From contig NZ_OMWA01000006.1 of the NCBI RefSeq assembly GCF_900314615.1, positions 35,596 through 99,595 of the forward strand: DNA of 64,000 nt. The letters are read 5' to 3'. The notes under the pieces are model-generated. The model made no database searches, was not told the DNA's origin, and was given only the letters and a program-made list of their open reading frames with translations. Shown one piece after another: positions 35,275 through 44,242 of the stretch (position 1 is its first letter; every line of letters starts with the position of its first letter). The stretch is from an uncultured Methanobrevibacter sp. (GTDB taxonomy: Archaea > Methanobacteriota > Methanobacteria > Methanobacteriales > Methanobacteriaceae). Position numbers and translations under genes: made by a program.

Positions 35275-37113
35275 TTAATTAATAATTTTAATAGTACTTT
35301 TAGCCGAAATCAAATATTTGTTAGTAACAGGATATACAACTACTTTGTGAGCACCAAGTAATAAATTTTTAGTATTGAATTTTGCAAGACCATTTTTATC
35401 AGTTTTAATTAAGTATGTTTTAGATTTATTTCCAGAGGTTATTTTTAGTTTAATTTTTAGATTAACAACTGCCTTACCTGTTTTTTTATTTTTAACAGTT
35501 ACTTTGAAGTATTTTGTCTGATTAAACTGATTTGTTACAGCAGGAACTTTAATGACAGTTGGAACTTTAACCAGTTTATCTATATTTCCGAACTTATGAA
35601 TTCCAAGATATTTCATGTTAGGACTGCTTGGAAGCTTATATTTGCTGATAAACATATTTTTATAATATATATTGTCCTTTAAAGCAGCTGTTGACCTTCC
35701 AACCAGTTTACCATTATCATTTGAAGCATAAGTCTTTACAACAGAAGTTATTTTGAAATTTTTATCCTCTGTTGACTTCCAGTGGAAAACAGTTATATCC
35801 CTTCTGTTAACACCATACACATCAGTTGCGCCTACTTTAACAGCCGCCTTCACTGGATCAGAAGAAAACTTGTCATAAGTGCCATGACGATAACAGGACT
35901 TCACGTTAGGAACGCTGATGTATTCTCCAGGCTTTAATTTACCAGTCCAGTAACCGTTTAACCATACAACTGCATATCTTCCATCAGGTGCCTTAATTGA
36001 AAAGTGTCCAAGGCCTAAACATTTTTCATAGTTTTGAATCTTTTTTAGATAAGATGATTTTATTTTGTTTGCCTTAACAATCTGCCCTGCAAGATTTTCA
36101 ATTGCTCTGTTGATGGCAGGATTGTCAATTCCCCCTGTCCCAATCATCCAGCCGTCAGAGGTAGTTATTGAATGGAAAAAGTAGGAGTTACCTAATTTGT
36201 ATTGTTTTATGGCAGTTCTACCATGCCATTTTACATTTTTTATGTAGATATTAAGGGCATTTGTAGCATCACGCCTGAATCCAGCCACACTTTCTGTTGC
36301 GCTAACCTGCAGATAGAATGAACAGCAGCCGGTCTCTGCAGTAGGCTTTACCTTCATGGTGACTTTTTTATTAGAGTTTTTATAGGAAATATACGGCTTA
36401 TTTTTGGAATCATGGACATATGCAGAGATTTTATATGATCCTACTTTAAAGTTTTTATTCAATGTTGCAATACCATTTTTATCCGTTATTCGATAGAAAT
36501 AATAATATTTTTTAGTTTTTGTAGAATAAACTTTAAATTTAACTTTGATTCCGGATATTGCGATGCCTGTGATGACATTATATACTTTGACTTTAAAAAA
36601 CAAATCAGAATCAACATAAGTATTGTAATTGCTCATTTTAATAGCCACTGAAGCTTTTTTAACATTTACAAGAGATGATGATTCACTTGAAGTAAAATTT
36701 TCATCACCATCGAATTTTACAGTTAATTTATATGTATTCGGCTTCAAATTGCAGGATATTGAAATCTTACCAGAATCATCTGTAGTTTTATTGTACTTAT
36801 TTCCATCTAAAAATACAGTTAACTGTTTGTTTTTAATAGGGGTGCCGTTAACATCCTTAAGATAAGTTATAACATTATTATCCTCATTATAATAAAAATC
36901 AGAATTATCCAGATCTATTTGACTTGTAATTTGAGAATCAGAAACCAAATCATAATTACCATCAATATCCATTTCATTTTCTAATTGCGATGAAATTAAT
37001 TCCTCCGAAATCACCTCAGTGGTATTTTCCTGAGCTGAAACCATGCTCAGACTAACGGTTAAAATTAAAAGTACCAATACCAGATAAAAACTTTTTTTAA
37101 AATCTAACTTCAA
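35275..37113 (-). CDS. Secreted Ig-like repeat protein with Cys-Cys-Ser core, paralogue B
   Basis: Same architecture as its neighbour: signal peptide ending SMVSAQEN, acidic spacer, two Ig-like domains, a central domain starting TGCCSFYLQVS (C263, C264), and a C-terminal Ig-like domain. Shared central motifs are ATESVAGFRRD, GHFSIKAPDGRYAVVW and KVGATDVYGVNRRD. The TTG at 37111-37113 follows GGGTGG by four nt and gives a better signal peptide than the GTG five codons upstream. Tandem duplication 37 nt apart, clearly diverged. Confidence 0.75.
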   Translation of the reverse strand: MKLDFKKSFYLVLVLLILTVSLSMVSAQENTTEVISEELISSQLENEMDIDGNYDLVSDSQITSQIDLDNSDFYYNEDNNVITYLKDVNGTPIKNKQLTVFLDGNKYNKTTDDSGKISISCNLKPNTYKLTVKFDGDENFTSSESSSLVNVKKASVAIKMSNYNTYVDSDLFFKVKVYNVITGIAISGIKVKFKVYSTKTKKYYYFYRITDKNGIATLNKNFKVGSYKISAYVHDSKNKPYISYKNSNKKVTMKVKPTAETGCCSFYLQVSATESVAGFRRDATNALNIYIKNVKWHGRTAIKQYKLGNSYFFHSITTSDGWMIGTGGIDNPAINRAIENLAGQIVKANKIKSSYLKKIQNYEKCLGLGHFSIKAPDGRYAVVWLNGYWTGKLKPGEYISVPNVKSCYRHGTYDKFSSDPVKAAVKVGATDVYGVNRRDITVFHWKSTEDKNFKITSVVKTYASNDNGKLVGRSTAALKDNIYYKNMFISKYKLPSSPNMKYLGIHKFGNIDKLVKVPTVIKVPAVTNQFNQTKYFKVTVKNKKTGKAVVNLKIKLKITSGNKSKTYLIKTDKNGLAKFNTKNLLLGAHKVVVYPVTNKYLISAKSTIKIIN

Positions 37114-37215
37114 TATACCACCCAACACATAGATAACACTGTTAATATATTAAATAATATATAATTCATCATATAAAAATGAATATTTTTAAAAAAAGAA
37201 TATTTAATGAAAAAT

Positions 37216-37252
37216 AAGTAAAAAAAGAAAGTAAAAGAGAGTCAGACTCTCT
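37216..37252 (-). terminator. Terminator after ftr
   Basis: AGAGAGTC and GACTCTCT form a tight 8-bp perfect stem starting inside the ftr stop codon, followed on the minus strand by TTTTACTTTC and TTTTTTT. Confidence 0.75.
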
Positions 37253-38066
37253 AGAATAAGTCTTGTAAGTGGATTTGATAAGGTCCTAAGCTTCCGCCGT
37301 AGTTACCAGCACCGATTTCAAGAACACCAGGTACTTGGCAAGCAGCTTCGATACCTGCTTTCATAGCAGCTTTAACAGATTCTTCGTCAACACCGTCAAT
37401 AACGATTTCCATGTTTCCGAATACGTTTTCTGGTAATTCAGTGTCCACTTGGTCTTTTAAGGTTACGCATTCTTTTTCATTGGTAGATGCACTCATGAAA
37501 GAGTATTTAGAACCGGTTTTGGAACCAGAAGCAACCATACCTCCGGAGAAAGGAGTGATTACACCAGCAACTGCGTGAATAGCATCTACAGCAGCTTCAG
37601 CAGCAACAATGGAAGCCATTTGACTGTCAGCCATGATGAAGAAGTTTCCACCAGCTACACCGTCTTTGTATCCCATTTCATCTTCTACTAAGAAGTCACC
37701 AGACATAATAGGAATTACGTGCATTTTTTTACCGTTTACTTCTTTTTCAGTTTCGTATCCGTCACCGAAGAATTTGAGTTGTTTTCCGGTTGGGAATGCT
37801 TCTTCACTTTCAAGAGCGTTGAATGCTGCAGCAGTAGGAGCAGTTAAAACACATTGACCGATTCTGTCCATAATTTGTCCGCCTAAAGCTTTTTTGGACA
37901 TGTGACAAATCATAATTGCATAACCAGGTCTTCCATCTGGAGTTTCAGTTGGAGGAACATATTGGTCAATACCTGCTTCTGCAGGACATCCGATAACTGA
38001 AGTAGCAAATCCGGTAGCTTCAGTAGCTGCAATTTTAGCTAAATGTTTTTTCCATTTTTTCACCAT
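37251..38066 (-). CDS. ftr: Formylmethanofuran:tetrahydromethanopterin formyltransferase, N-terminally short
   Basis: Moves the formyl group from formylmethanofuran to tetrahydromethanopterin, the second step of methanogenesis from CO2. The core matches Ftr throughout: EATGFATSVIGCPAEAGID, ETPDGRPGYAIMI, DRIGQCVLTAPTA, GVAGGNFFIMADSQ, and a C-terminus ending IHLQDLF. At 271 residues it lacks about 26 residues of the usual N-terminus. The upstream DNA contains an in-frame stop and no recognisable missing part. No ribosome site precedes the ATG. Could be a second, shortened copy or a gene with an altered 5' end. Confidence 0.85.
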   Translation of the reverse strand: MVKKWKKHLAKIAATEATGFATSVIGCPAEAGIDQYVPPTETPDGRPGYAIMICHMSKKALGGQIMDRIGQCVLTAPTAAAFNALESEEAFPTGKQLKFFGDGYETEKEVNGKKMHVIPIMSGDFLVEDEMGYKDGVAGGNFFIMADSQMASIVAAEAAVDAIHAVAGVITPFSGGMVASGSKTGSKYSFMSASTNEKECVTLKDQVDTELPENVFGNMEIVIDGVDEESVKAAMKAGIEAACQVPGVLEIGAGNYGGSLGPYQIHLQDLF

Positions 38067-38209
38067 TAAGTTGTTAAAAATTAGATTTAAAAAATAATTT
38101 AAAAATTATTAATTAAACTAATTTCTATACATTTAAAAATTATATTTTATTATTAAAATAAAGTTTTCTATTTAATTATTTAAGTATTGAAAAAGAGAAT
38201 TAAAAGAAA

Positions 38210-39475
38210 TTATTTCTTTATTCCACTTAGCAGTTTTATCAATTCAGCCTTATTATTGGATTCAAATTTTAAATTTCGGTTTATAATCGCATTTTCATTA
38301 ATTCCAAAGAAAATATAATGGACCACCGGATGTAAAACGGAGCAGAATTTAGTATTTTTTAAATTTTTATTTTTAAGATAATAACCCAAATCAAAAATAT
38401 CACTGTTTAAAAGATTATACAACCGAAGATTATCTCCTATGCTTTCATGAGATGAAATAGATTTAAAAACAATATATGCTTTAGAATTAAAACCTCTAAA
38501 TAACCTATTAAAAGAAGACAAACTGGAATAATACTCAATTTCAAGATCTTTTTCATTTAACTTAGTTCTGAGATTTCTATTATGTTTTCTTGTTTTTTGA
38601 AATTCCTTTTTTATTTTACCCATTTTTTTCTCATCAAATCTCCTGTTGACATAATCGATTGAATCTTTTTTGTCCATATGCTGGTGATTGTCAATCGGCC
38701 TGATAACCAGTTTAATATTGTTTTCATTGTCATTTATTTGGAATATATTATACAAATCACCAATGAACTGAAGATACTGAGTATCAATGTCATAAGGACG
38801 GCAGCTTATAAATATCTGAGCATCAGGAACATAATTTTCCTTTTTCATCAATTCCATGAATGAAAATTTATAATTAACCTTAGAAAGTTCCTCTTCGGAG
38901 TATTGGCTATAAAGCTTGCCCAAGACTTTATTTGTAAAATGGCCAAAATTAAGTAGATACAACTGAGGAAGATCCGCCATAACCATTGAATCCCTAATCA
39001 TTGTTCCGAGCATTAAAGAAGTGAAACCTCCCATACTGCTTCCATAAAATAGAATGTTATCATGAGAAAAATTAAAGAAATCTGAAATTTTGACAATCAT
39101 GTCTGCAATATTTCTTAAAAAATAATCATCATAGGTCCCTACACTCCAACCGCCCTGCAAATCTTTTGTAAAATCATCATCAACATCAATATAACGTGTA
39201 GGGTCATTGAATAAAATTGTTGACTGCCTGAATTTCCAGGATAACCTATGAAACAGAGGTTTTTTGTGGAATTTTTCCAAATCATCAACTTTTAAAACAC
39301 TTGAACTAAGACATAATAATTCATCTACATCCTTTTTGATGTTTAATAGAAATTCATATTTTGTGTCATTGTAATGCACAATAAGGCCAGTTTTTGTATC
39401 GTATTGTATTTTGCTTAATGCATCTCTCAAGCCATCGTAGTCAGTTTCAATTATGTCTTCTGCAATATCCTTCAT
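38210..39475 (-). CDS. Alpha/beta-hydrolase-like protein with C-terminal surface-glycan repeat
   Basis: A 421-residue protein. A nucleophile-elbow-like YGSSMGGFTSLMLG (about 143-156) and a later NHQHMD stretch suggest an alpha/beta hydrolase fold like that seen in accessory secretion or capsule proteins. A coiled region (about 280-315) leads to a tail with SDIFDLGYYLKNKNLK and HPVVHYIFFG, one copy of the YYLK...HY...G repeat found twice in the LicD protein at 48158. No signal peptide. ATG at 39475 follows GGGGAAG. Function unknown; related to surface-polymer genes by that repeat. Confidence 0.6.
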   Translation of the reverse strand: MKDIAEDIIETDYDGLRDALSKIQYDTKTGLIVHYNDTKYEFLLNIKKDVDELLCLSSSVLKVDDLEKFHKKPLFHRLSWKFRQSTILFNDPTRYIDVDDDFTKDLQGGWSVGTYDDYFLRNIADMIVKISDFFNFSHDNILFYGSSMGGFTSLMLGTMIRDSMVMADLPQLYLLNFGHFTNKVLGKLYSQYSEEELSKVNYKFSFMELMKKENYVPDAQIFISCRPYDIDTQYLQFIGDLYNIFQINDNENNIKLVIRPIDNHQHMDKKDSIDYVNRRFDEKKMGKIKKEFQKTRKHNRNLRTKLNEKDLEIEYYSSLSSFNRLFRGFNSKAYIVFKSISSHESIGDNLRLYNLLNSDIFDLGYYLKNKNLKNTKFCSVLHPVVHYIFFGINENAIINRNLKFESNNKAELIKLLSGIKK

Positions 39476-39582
39476 CAATCTTCCCCAACAGATTTTACAT
39501 TTAAATTTTAATCATGATTTTATATATATTTTAAGTAAAAAAAATACATTAGCAAAATTGTCTTAAAAAATAGAAAAGATTG

Positions 39583-40644
39583 TTATTCGGATTCTTCTTT
39601 AAGAGATTCTTCAATTTCTTCATCAGAAGATCCAAATGAAATCTTATCCAAAACGGATGAACCGAAGTACGGCAAAATAACCATACCTATGATAGTAGGC
39701 ATCCAGTATGAAATTAATCTCTCGACAACAGTAGCCGCAGCACTGATTGAAGCAGTTATTCCTGCAGCAGAGTAAAAAACAATCATTACACTGTCAATTG
39801 CTCCGATACCTCCAGGTAAAAGAGGAATCATTCCAACAAGACAAGCAAGGATAAATACTTCACCTATTACAATCAGATTTACATTAGCTCCGAATGCCAA
39901 AAAGACCAGATAAACTCTGACAATTTCAGAAATCCATATGATGAAAGACAGTGAAATGGTTAATACCAATCCTTTTTTATTTGAAATCAGGATTTTCATT
40001 GTATCCTGAAATCCGAAAATGGCATCATGAATCTGTGCTTCCAAATTTTCAGAGTTTTTCTTATAAAATCTTCTTACAAGACCTATAATCCATCCTTCAA
40101 CACGACCTCCAAAACTTGGATTAATACACATATAGATTAATATCACTAAAACTGCAACAATTCCTATTACAGCAACAATCATAACTGCAATCAACCATAT
40201 AGGGAAGTCGAAAAACAATGCCATTGATGCAATTGTAACAGCCGCCAATACAACAAACGGGAATGTGTCTAAAGCCCTATCTGCCACAACTGTTGCAAAT
40301 GTTTCTTCAAAACGATATTTATCGTTGTCCTGAGATAAAATATATGCCCTTACCGGTTCTCCTCCACCACGTCCAGAGGGAGTAATATTGTTTACTGCAA
40401 GACCGACCAATACCATAGGAAACAGTTTTTTGATTCCCACATTCATATCAGCCAGATTGTTAAGAATTTGCCACCTTAAAGTGTATAATACATAAGTAAT
40501 TAACTGAGTTACGACAGCTAATGCGATAATATATATGTTTGCAATCTTTAAAGCATTGATAACATTATCAATCCCTACGAACCATAACATTACGGCCAAA
40601 ATAAGCAAACTTATTCCTAATAAAATTATTGTTTTACGATCCAT
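39583..40644 (-). CDS. Flippase-like membrane protein (UPF0104/LPG synthase TM family)
   Basis: A 353-residue protein with about eight helices. The conserved GLAVNNITPSGRGGGEPVRAY loop (about 80-100) and MIPLLPGGIGAIDSVMI identify the lysylphosphatidylglycerol-synthase transmembrane (UPF0104) family. It has no catalytic C-terminal domain. May move a lipid-linked sugar or lipid. An acidic tail ends the protein. Confidence 0.85.
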   Translation of the reverse strand: MDRKTIILLGISLLILAVMLWFVGIDNVINALKIANIYIIALAVVTQLITYVLYTLRWQILNNLADMNVGIKKLFPMVLVGLAVNNITPSGRGGGEPVRAYILSQDNDKYRFEETFATVVADRALDTFPFVVLAAVTIASMALFFDFPIWLIAVMIVAVIGIVAVLVILIYMCINPSFGGRVEGWIIGLVRRFYKKNSENLEAQIHDAIFGFQDTMKILISNKKGLVLTISLSFIIWISEIVRVYLVFLAFGANVNLIVIGEVFILACLVGMIPLLPGGIGAIDSVMIVFYSAAGITASISAAATVVERLISYWMPTIIGMVILPYFGSSVLDKISFGSSDEEIEESLKEESE

Positions 40645-40680
40645 ATTATCAACTATTAATTTAACTTATGTACTTTCTTA

Positions 40681-40697
40681 ATATAAATTTATATAGA
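40681..40697 (+). promoter_or_regulatory. TATA box close to trkH start
   Basis: ATATAAATTTATATAGA ends 24 nt before the trkH ATG. With the usual 25-nt spacing, transcription would begin at or next to the ATG, giving a leaderless message; no ribosome site is seen. Confidence 0.55.
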
Positions 40698-40720
40698 TAT
40701 TTATTCAAATTTATTAAACG

Positions 40721-42154
40721 ATGAGATATATAACTAAAACAGATTTATTGATTGTTGCAAGAAACTCCGGATACATCATGATATGTATAGGAGTTATGTG
40801 CTTAATACCATTAATATTTGATTTAGTTTATTTTGAATTTGATATAATAAGTTTTATTATTCCAGCAGCCATTTCAATACTTTTAGGCTATGGTCTTTTA
40901 AAATATCTTGAAGATAAAGCTAAAAAAACAATACGGCTGAAACATGGAATGATGATATCATCTTTTGCATGGTTATGGGCAAGCCTTATCGGAGGACTTG
41001 TTTTTATGCTTGCCACACACATGCCTGCGATTGATGCAGTTTTTGAAAGTATGTCTGCATTAACCGGAACAGGAATAACCATGTTTGAAGACGTTGAAGT
41101 ATTACCTCACAGCATACTATTTTTCAGATCAATAGAACAATGGATTGGAGGTTTAGGGGTTGTTGTTATGGTTTTAGGAGTATTGACAAAACCTGGATCA
41201 GTATCCTCAAAATTATACCAGTCCGAAGCGCGTGATGAACGTATAAAACCGAGTATTAAAACCACACTTGAAAAAACATTGCAGATTTATGTAATATATA
41301 CCATTGCCGGAATAATCCTATATTTACTTGCGGGAATGCCTGTTTTTGATTCAATATGTAACACATTCAGCATCATTTCTACCGGAGGAATGAGTATTAA
41401 AAATGCAAATATGGGTTTTTACCAGAACGATTTGATTTATTTTATTTCAATAGTTTTGATGATACTGGGAGCGACAAGCTTTTTTGTCCATTATAAAGTT
41501 ATTAAAACAAGAGGAAAATCACTGATTCAAGATCTTCAATTTAAAATCATTATCACAGTTATTGCATGCGTTACATTAATGCTTTATTTTGTATCAAATA
41601 TTGTTCCAATCGATTTGCTTTTTACAGTAGTGTCTGCAATTACAACAACAGGAGCCAGTGTTGCATCACCGTTAGCCATGGGAAACTGGCCATCCTTTGT
41701 CATAATATGCATAATGTGTCTAATGATAACTGGAGGTTCCAACGGATCAACTGTAGGTGCGATAAAACTCGTGAGAATGATAACATTCTTTAAAGGAATC
41801 TACAGACACATCAGAGAAATTTTATCCCCTGAAGGCAGAGTAGTTCCAGTTAAATTGCACGGACATAAAATACCTGAAAAGGCAATATCACAGGCAGGAA
41901 ACTACATTACACTTTATATGATGTTTATTATGTTTACATGGGCATTGTTCTGTTTGTTTGGATACGATCCTTTCAGAAGCCTGTTTGCAGCGATGTCCCT
42001 TCAGGGAAACAACGGTTTGGAACTTGGAGTTATAAATCATACATTACATCCTGCACTAAAATTAGTCAGCATGTTTGATATGTGGACAGGCAGACTTGAA
42101 ATATATCCGGTTCTCATTACATTAAGAGCAGGATTCGAAATTTTTAAAAGATAA
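40721..42154 (+). CDS. trkH: Potassium uptake protein TrkH
   Basis: A 477-residue K+ transporter of the Trk/Ktr family with four P-loop repeats: ALTGTGITMFED, ISTGGMSIKNAN, TTTGASVASP and LQGNNGLELG (the fourth is weaker, as usual). About ten helices. Pairs with TrkA, encoded 54 nt downstream. Confidence 0.93.
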   Translation: MRYITKTDLLIVARNSGYIMICIGVMCLIPLIFDLVYFEFDIISFIIPAAISILLGYGLLKYLEDKAKKTIRLKHGMMISSFAWLWASLIGGLVFMLATHMPAIDAVFESMSALTGTGITMFEDVEVLPHSILFFRSIEQWIGGLGVVVMVLGVLTKPGSVSSKLYQSEARDERIKPSIKTTLEKTLQIYVIYTIAGIILYLLAGMPVFDSICNTFSIISTGGMSIKNANMGFYQNDLIYFISIVLMILGATSFFVHYKVIKTRGKSLIQDLQFKIIITVIACVTLMLYFVSNIVPIDLLFTVVSAITTTGASVASPLAMGNWPSFVIICIMCLMITGGSNGSTVGAIKLVRMITFFKGIYRHIREILSPEGRVVPVKLHGHKIPEKAISQAGNYITLYMMFIMFTWALFCLFGYDPFRSLFAAMSLQGNNGLELGVINHTLHPALKLVSMFDMWTGRLEIYPVLITLRAGFEIFKR

Positions 42155-42208
42155 GTTTATATTATCCTAAACTAAATATTGATTATCAATTGTTAATGAG
42201 GCGATTTA

Positions 42209-42859
42209 ATGTATGCAATTATTATGGGAGGAGGTCGTGTAGGACTTGCTCTTGCTAATTTATTAATAGATTCAGGAGCTGATATAACTTTAATCGAAAA
42301 TGACGAATCATTATGTAATGAAATTGCATCAGAACTTGATGCTCTCGTTATCCACGGTAACGGGACAAATTCAAAAATGCTTGAAGAAATTAATATTGAA
42401 GATGCGGATTATTTTATAGCGACTACTGGTAACGACGAAGCAAACCTGCTTTCATGTATTTTAGTAAGAAAATATGATGTTCAGCACATTATTGCACGTG
42501 TAAGTAATCCTGACCACGAAGAGGCATTTAAAGAAGTCGGAATTGACAAAGTAATCAGTCCGGAAATAAGTGCTGCAAGGGAACTTGCACAGTATGTAAT
42601 GAATCCGAATGTTTCCACATTGACCACACTTGGAGAAGGAGATGCTGAAATAAAAGAAATGACAATAACAAATGATAAAGTTGTTGGAAAACGTTTTAAA
42701 GACATCTCACCAACAAAAGACTACATCATAATTGCCAGTTACCAAAGCGGAAAATTTGTTATTCCACAACCGGACGACGTGATTTCCCGTGGAGAAAAAA
42801 TATCCGTTGTAGTAAAAAGAGGAACATTCAATAAAGTTTCCAAAAAATTAGAAAAATAA
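42209..42859 (+). CDS. trkA: Trk potassium uptake regulator TrkA
   Basis: A 216-residue cytoplasmic NAD(H)-binding protein. TrkA-N begins YAIIMGGGRVGLALANLLID and carries IHGNGTN; a TrkA-C domain follows from about 135. It gates TrkH. The ribosome site is GAGGCGAT. Operon with trkH. Confidence 0.93.
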   Translation: MYAIIMGGGRVGLALANLLIDSGADITLIENDESLCNEIASELDALVIHGNGTNSKMLEEINIEDADYFIATTGNDEANLLSCILVRKYDVQHIIARVSNPDHEEAFKEVGIDKVISPEISAARELAQYVMNPNVSTLTTLGEGDAEIKEMTITNDKVVGKRFKDISPTKDYIIIASYQSGKFVIPQPDDVISRGEKISVVVKRGTFNKVSKKLEK

Positions 42860-42861
42860 AA

Positions 42862-43467
42862 TTATAAATAGGAATAAGACAATTTAATATGGTCTTTTCC
42901 ATTATTTTCCACTATTGGACCGTGGCCAGGGTAGATATTTTTAACATCCAGCTCAGTTAATCTGGATACACTTTTTTTCATATCTTCATAGCTTCCGCCA
43001 ATGTCCATTCTACCAACACCACCACCTGCAAAAATTGTATCGCCACTAATCAGATTTTCACCGTCCCACAAACAGATTCCGCCAGCAGTATGGCCAGGAG
43101 TGTGAATTACTTTAAAACCTGCAATTTCATCACCGTCTTCAAGCTCGATATCCACTCTAGTGTTATCTTTATTGCCAAAAGCAGACATGGAAGTTCCTAA
43201 AGTGTCTTCATTTCTCATGGATATTGCATCCAATCTATGAACAGCAATTTTTGCATTTGGGAAAAAACAATTTCCACCAATATGGTCAAAATGACAATGA
43301 GTATTAACTATAAATTCAATATCCTCAGGTTCCACGCCATTTTCACGAAGTTTTGAAAACAAATAATCCTTATTTTGACCTGCACCAGTATCAACTAAAG
43401 TATTTCCATTAATTAAAAAACAATTTGAATCATAGTTGAATCCTATAATAAAAACAATATCTGACAT
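42862..43467 (-). CDS. MBL-fold metallo-hydrolase
   Basis: A 201-residue metallo-beta-lactamase-fold enzyme with the metal motif VNTHCHFDHIGG (HxHxDH), HTPGHTAGGICLW and SGDTIFAGGGVGR, closing with YPGHGP. It resembles glyoxalase II-type thioesterases in length. Convergent with trkA, 2 nt apart. Confidence 0.9.
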   Translation of the reverse strand: MSDIVFIIGFNYDSNCFLINGNTLVDTGAGQNKDYLFSKLRENGVEPEDIEFIVNTHCHFDHIGGNCFFPNAKIAVHRLDAISMRNEDTLGTSMSAFGNKDNTRVDIELEDGDEIAGFKVIHTPGHTAGGICLWDGENLISGDTIFAGGGVGRMDIGGSYEDMKKSVSRLTELDVKNIYPGHGPIVENNGKDHIKLSYSYL

Positions 43468-43526
43468 GAAAAATAATATAATTAAGAAAGTTATTAAAAG
43501 TTTTGAAAAAAAGTTTAATATGAAAA

Positions 43527-43674
43527 TGGGGTCACAGGGATTTGAACCCCGATCCTGGGATTTCTCTTGCCTCAGTACTCCAATTGATCATCACAACGGA
43601 TACTGTTCAGTTACGCGTATATTTCTTCAAAGACAACTGGAGTCCCAGATGATGCCAGGTTACACCATAACCCC
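43527..43674 (-). tRNA. tRNA-Trp (CCA) with a 75-nt intron
   Basis: Exon 1 is 43637-43674 (GGGGTTA acceptor strand, anticodon loop CTCCAG) and exon 2 is 43527-43561 (TCCCA stem strand, GGGG-TTCAAAT T-arm, TGACCCC acceptor strand, discriminator A). The mature tRNA is 73 nt without CCA. The intron, 43562-43636, sits after position 37, the usual archaeal site, and pairs near its ends (TTGTC with GGCAA) as expected for a bulge-helix-bulge. A TATA box lies upstream at 43708-43719. Confidence 0.92.
43562..43636 (-). ncRNA. tRNA-Trp intron resembling a box C/D guide RNA
   Basis: Reading 5' to 3', the intron has a box-C-like TGAAGA (43629-43624), CTGA (43610-43607), a good GTGATGA box C (43594-43588) and CTGA box D (43575-43572). 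The guide TGGAGT just before the last CTGA pairs with ACUCCA of exon 1; the fifth base before box D faces C34. Euryarchaeal tRNA-Trp introns are known to guide methylation at 34 and 39; the site-39 guide was not found here. Confidence 0.75.
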
Positions 43675-43707
43675 ACATATAATATACATTATTAAATATA
43701 TTTTAAT

Positions 43708-43719
43708 GGTATATAAAGA
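43708..43719 (-). promoter_or_regulatory. TATA box of tRNA-Trp
   Basis: On the minus strand TCTTTATATACC lies about 35 nt before the tRNA 5' end, predicting transcription start near 43685. Confidence 0.6.
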
Positions 43720-43726
43720 TTACCAT

Positions 43727-44137
43727 TTATTCAAATTTCATTTGCTTATCGATACCGGCAATCTCATCAATTTCCAAACCTTTTTCCAGTGCATAATCCT
43801 TTTCAACCTTATAATTTCCATTCCTAGTTCTAGGAGTATTTTCTGGTTCCAAAAAAAGCCATTTTGTGTATTTGAACCTAACACCAATATATGGCTTTGC
43901 ACCAAATATTTTTGAAAAATCGCATAATGCTAAAATCTGTGCCTCATCAATGTAAACTTTATCTTTGGTAGTGGTTTTAACTTCAATTGCCAGATAAATC
44001 TTTCCATTGCCTGCAACAACGTCAGGAAGCGGATTTTTAGTAGCTCCACCAGATGCCGGAGCCCTCATAGCTGCAAAATTCCTATCCCATAATTTATGCA
44101 CCAAATCTCTTTCTTCAGCAGATCCTTTTTTAGCCAT
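43727..44137 (-). CDS. hjc: Archaeal Holliday junction resolvase
   Basis: A 136-residue PD-(D/E)XK nuclease that cuts four-way junctions. GSAEERDLVHKLW (the N-terminal acid), MRAPASGGATKNPLPDVVAG (D of the PD motif) and AIEVKTTTKD (ExK) are all present. The ATG at 44137 follows GAGTG; an in-frame TTG at 44149 is less likely. Lies between tRNA genes on the same strand. Confidence 0.93.
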   Translation of the reverse strand: MAKKGSAEERDLVHKLWDRNFAAMRAPASGGATKNPLPDVVAGNGKIYLAIEVKTTTKDKVYIDEAQILALCDFSKIFGAKPYIGVRFKYTKWLFLEPENTPRTRNGNYKVEKDYALEKGLEIDEIAGIDKQMKFE

Positions 44138-44197
44138 ATTAACACTCAAAATTTCAGTAATATAATATAATTTTAAAATGATATATAAAATGAATGA

Positions 44198-44218
44198 GAG
44201 AGCATTTGAAAAGTAATA
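44198..44218 (-). repeat. Shared 21-bp upstream element, copy 2
   Basis: On the minus strand TATTACTTTTCAAATGCTCT plus C, a 20-of-21 match to 23374-23394. It lies directly upstream of the TATA-like ATTTTATATATC of hjc. Confidence 0.5.
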
Positions 44219-44242
44219 TTAAAAAAAAAGTTTTATAAATAG

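Noticed and set aside
38067..38209. A frameshifted remnant of the missing Ftr N-terminus
   Set aside because: The 143 nt upstream are A/T-rich with stops in the coding frame and show no Ftr-like peptide in the part I translated.
43436..43915. Plus-strand frame across tRNA-Trp and hjc
   Set aside because: It covers the tRNA with intron and the antisense of hjc, and the protein has no family features.
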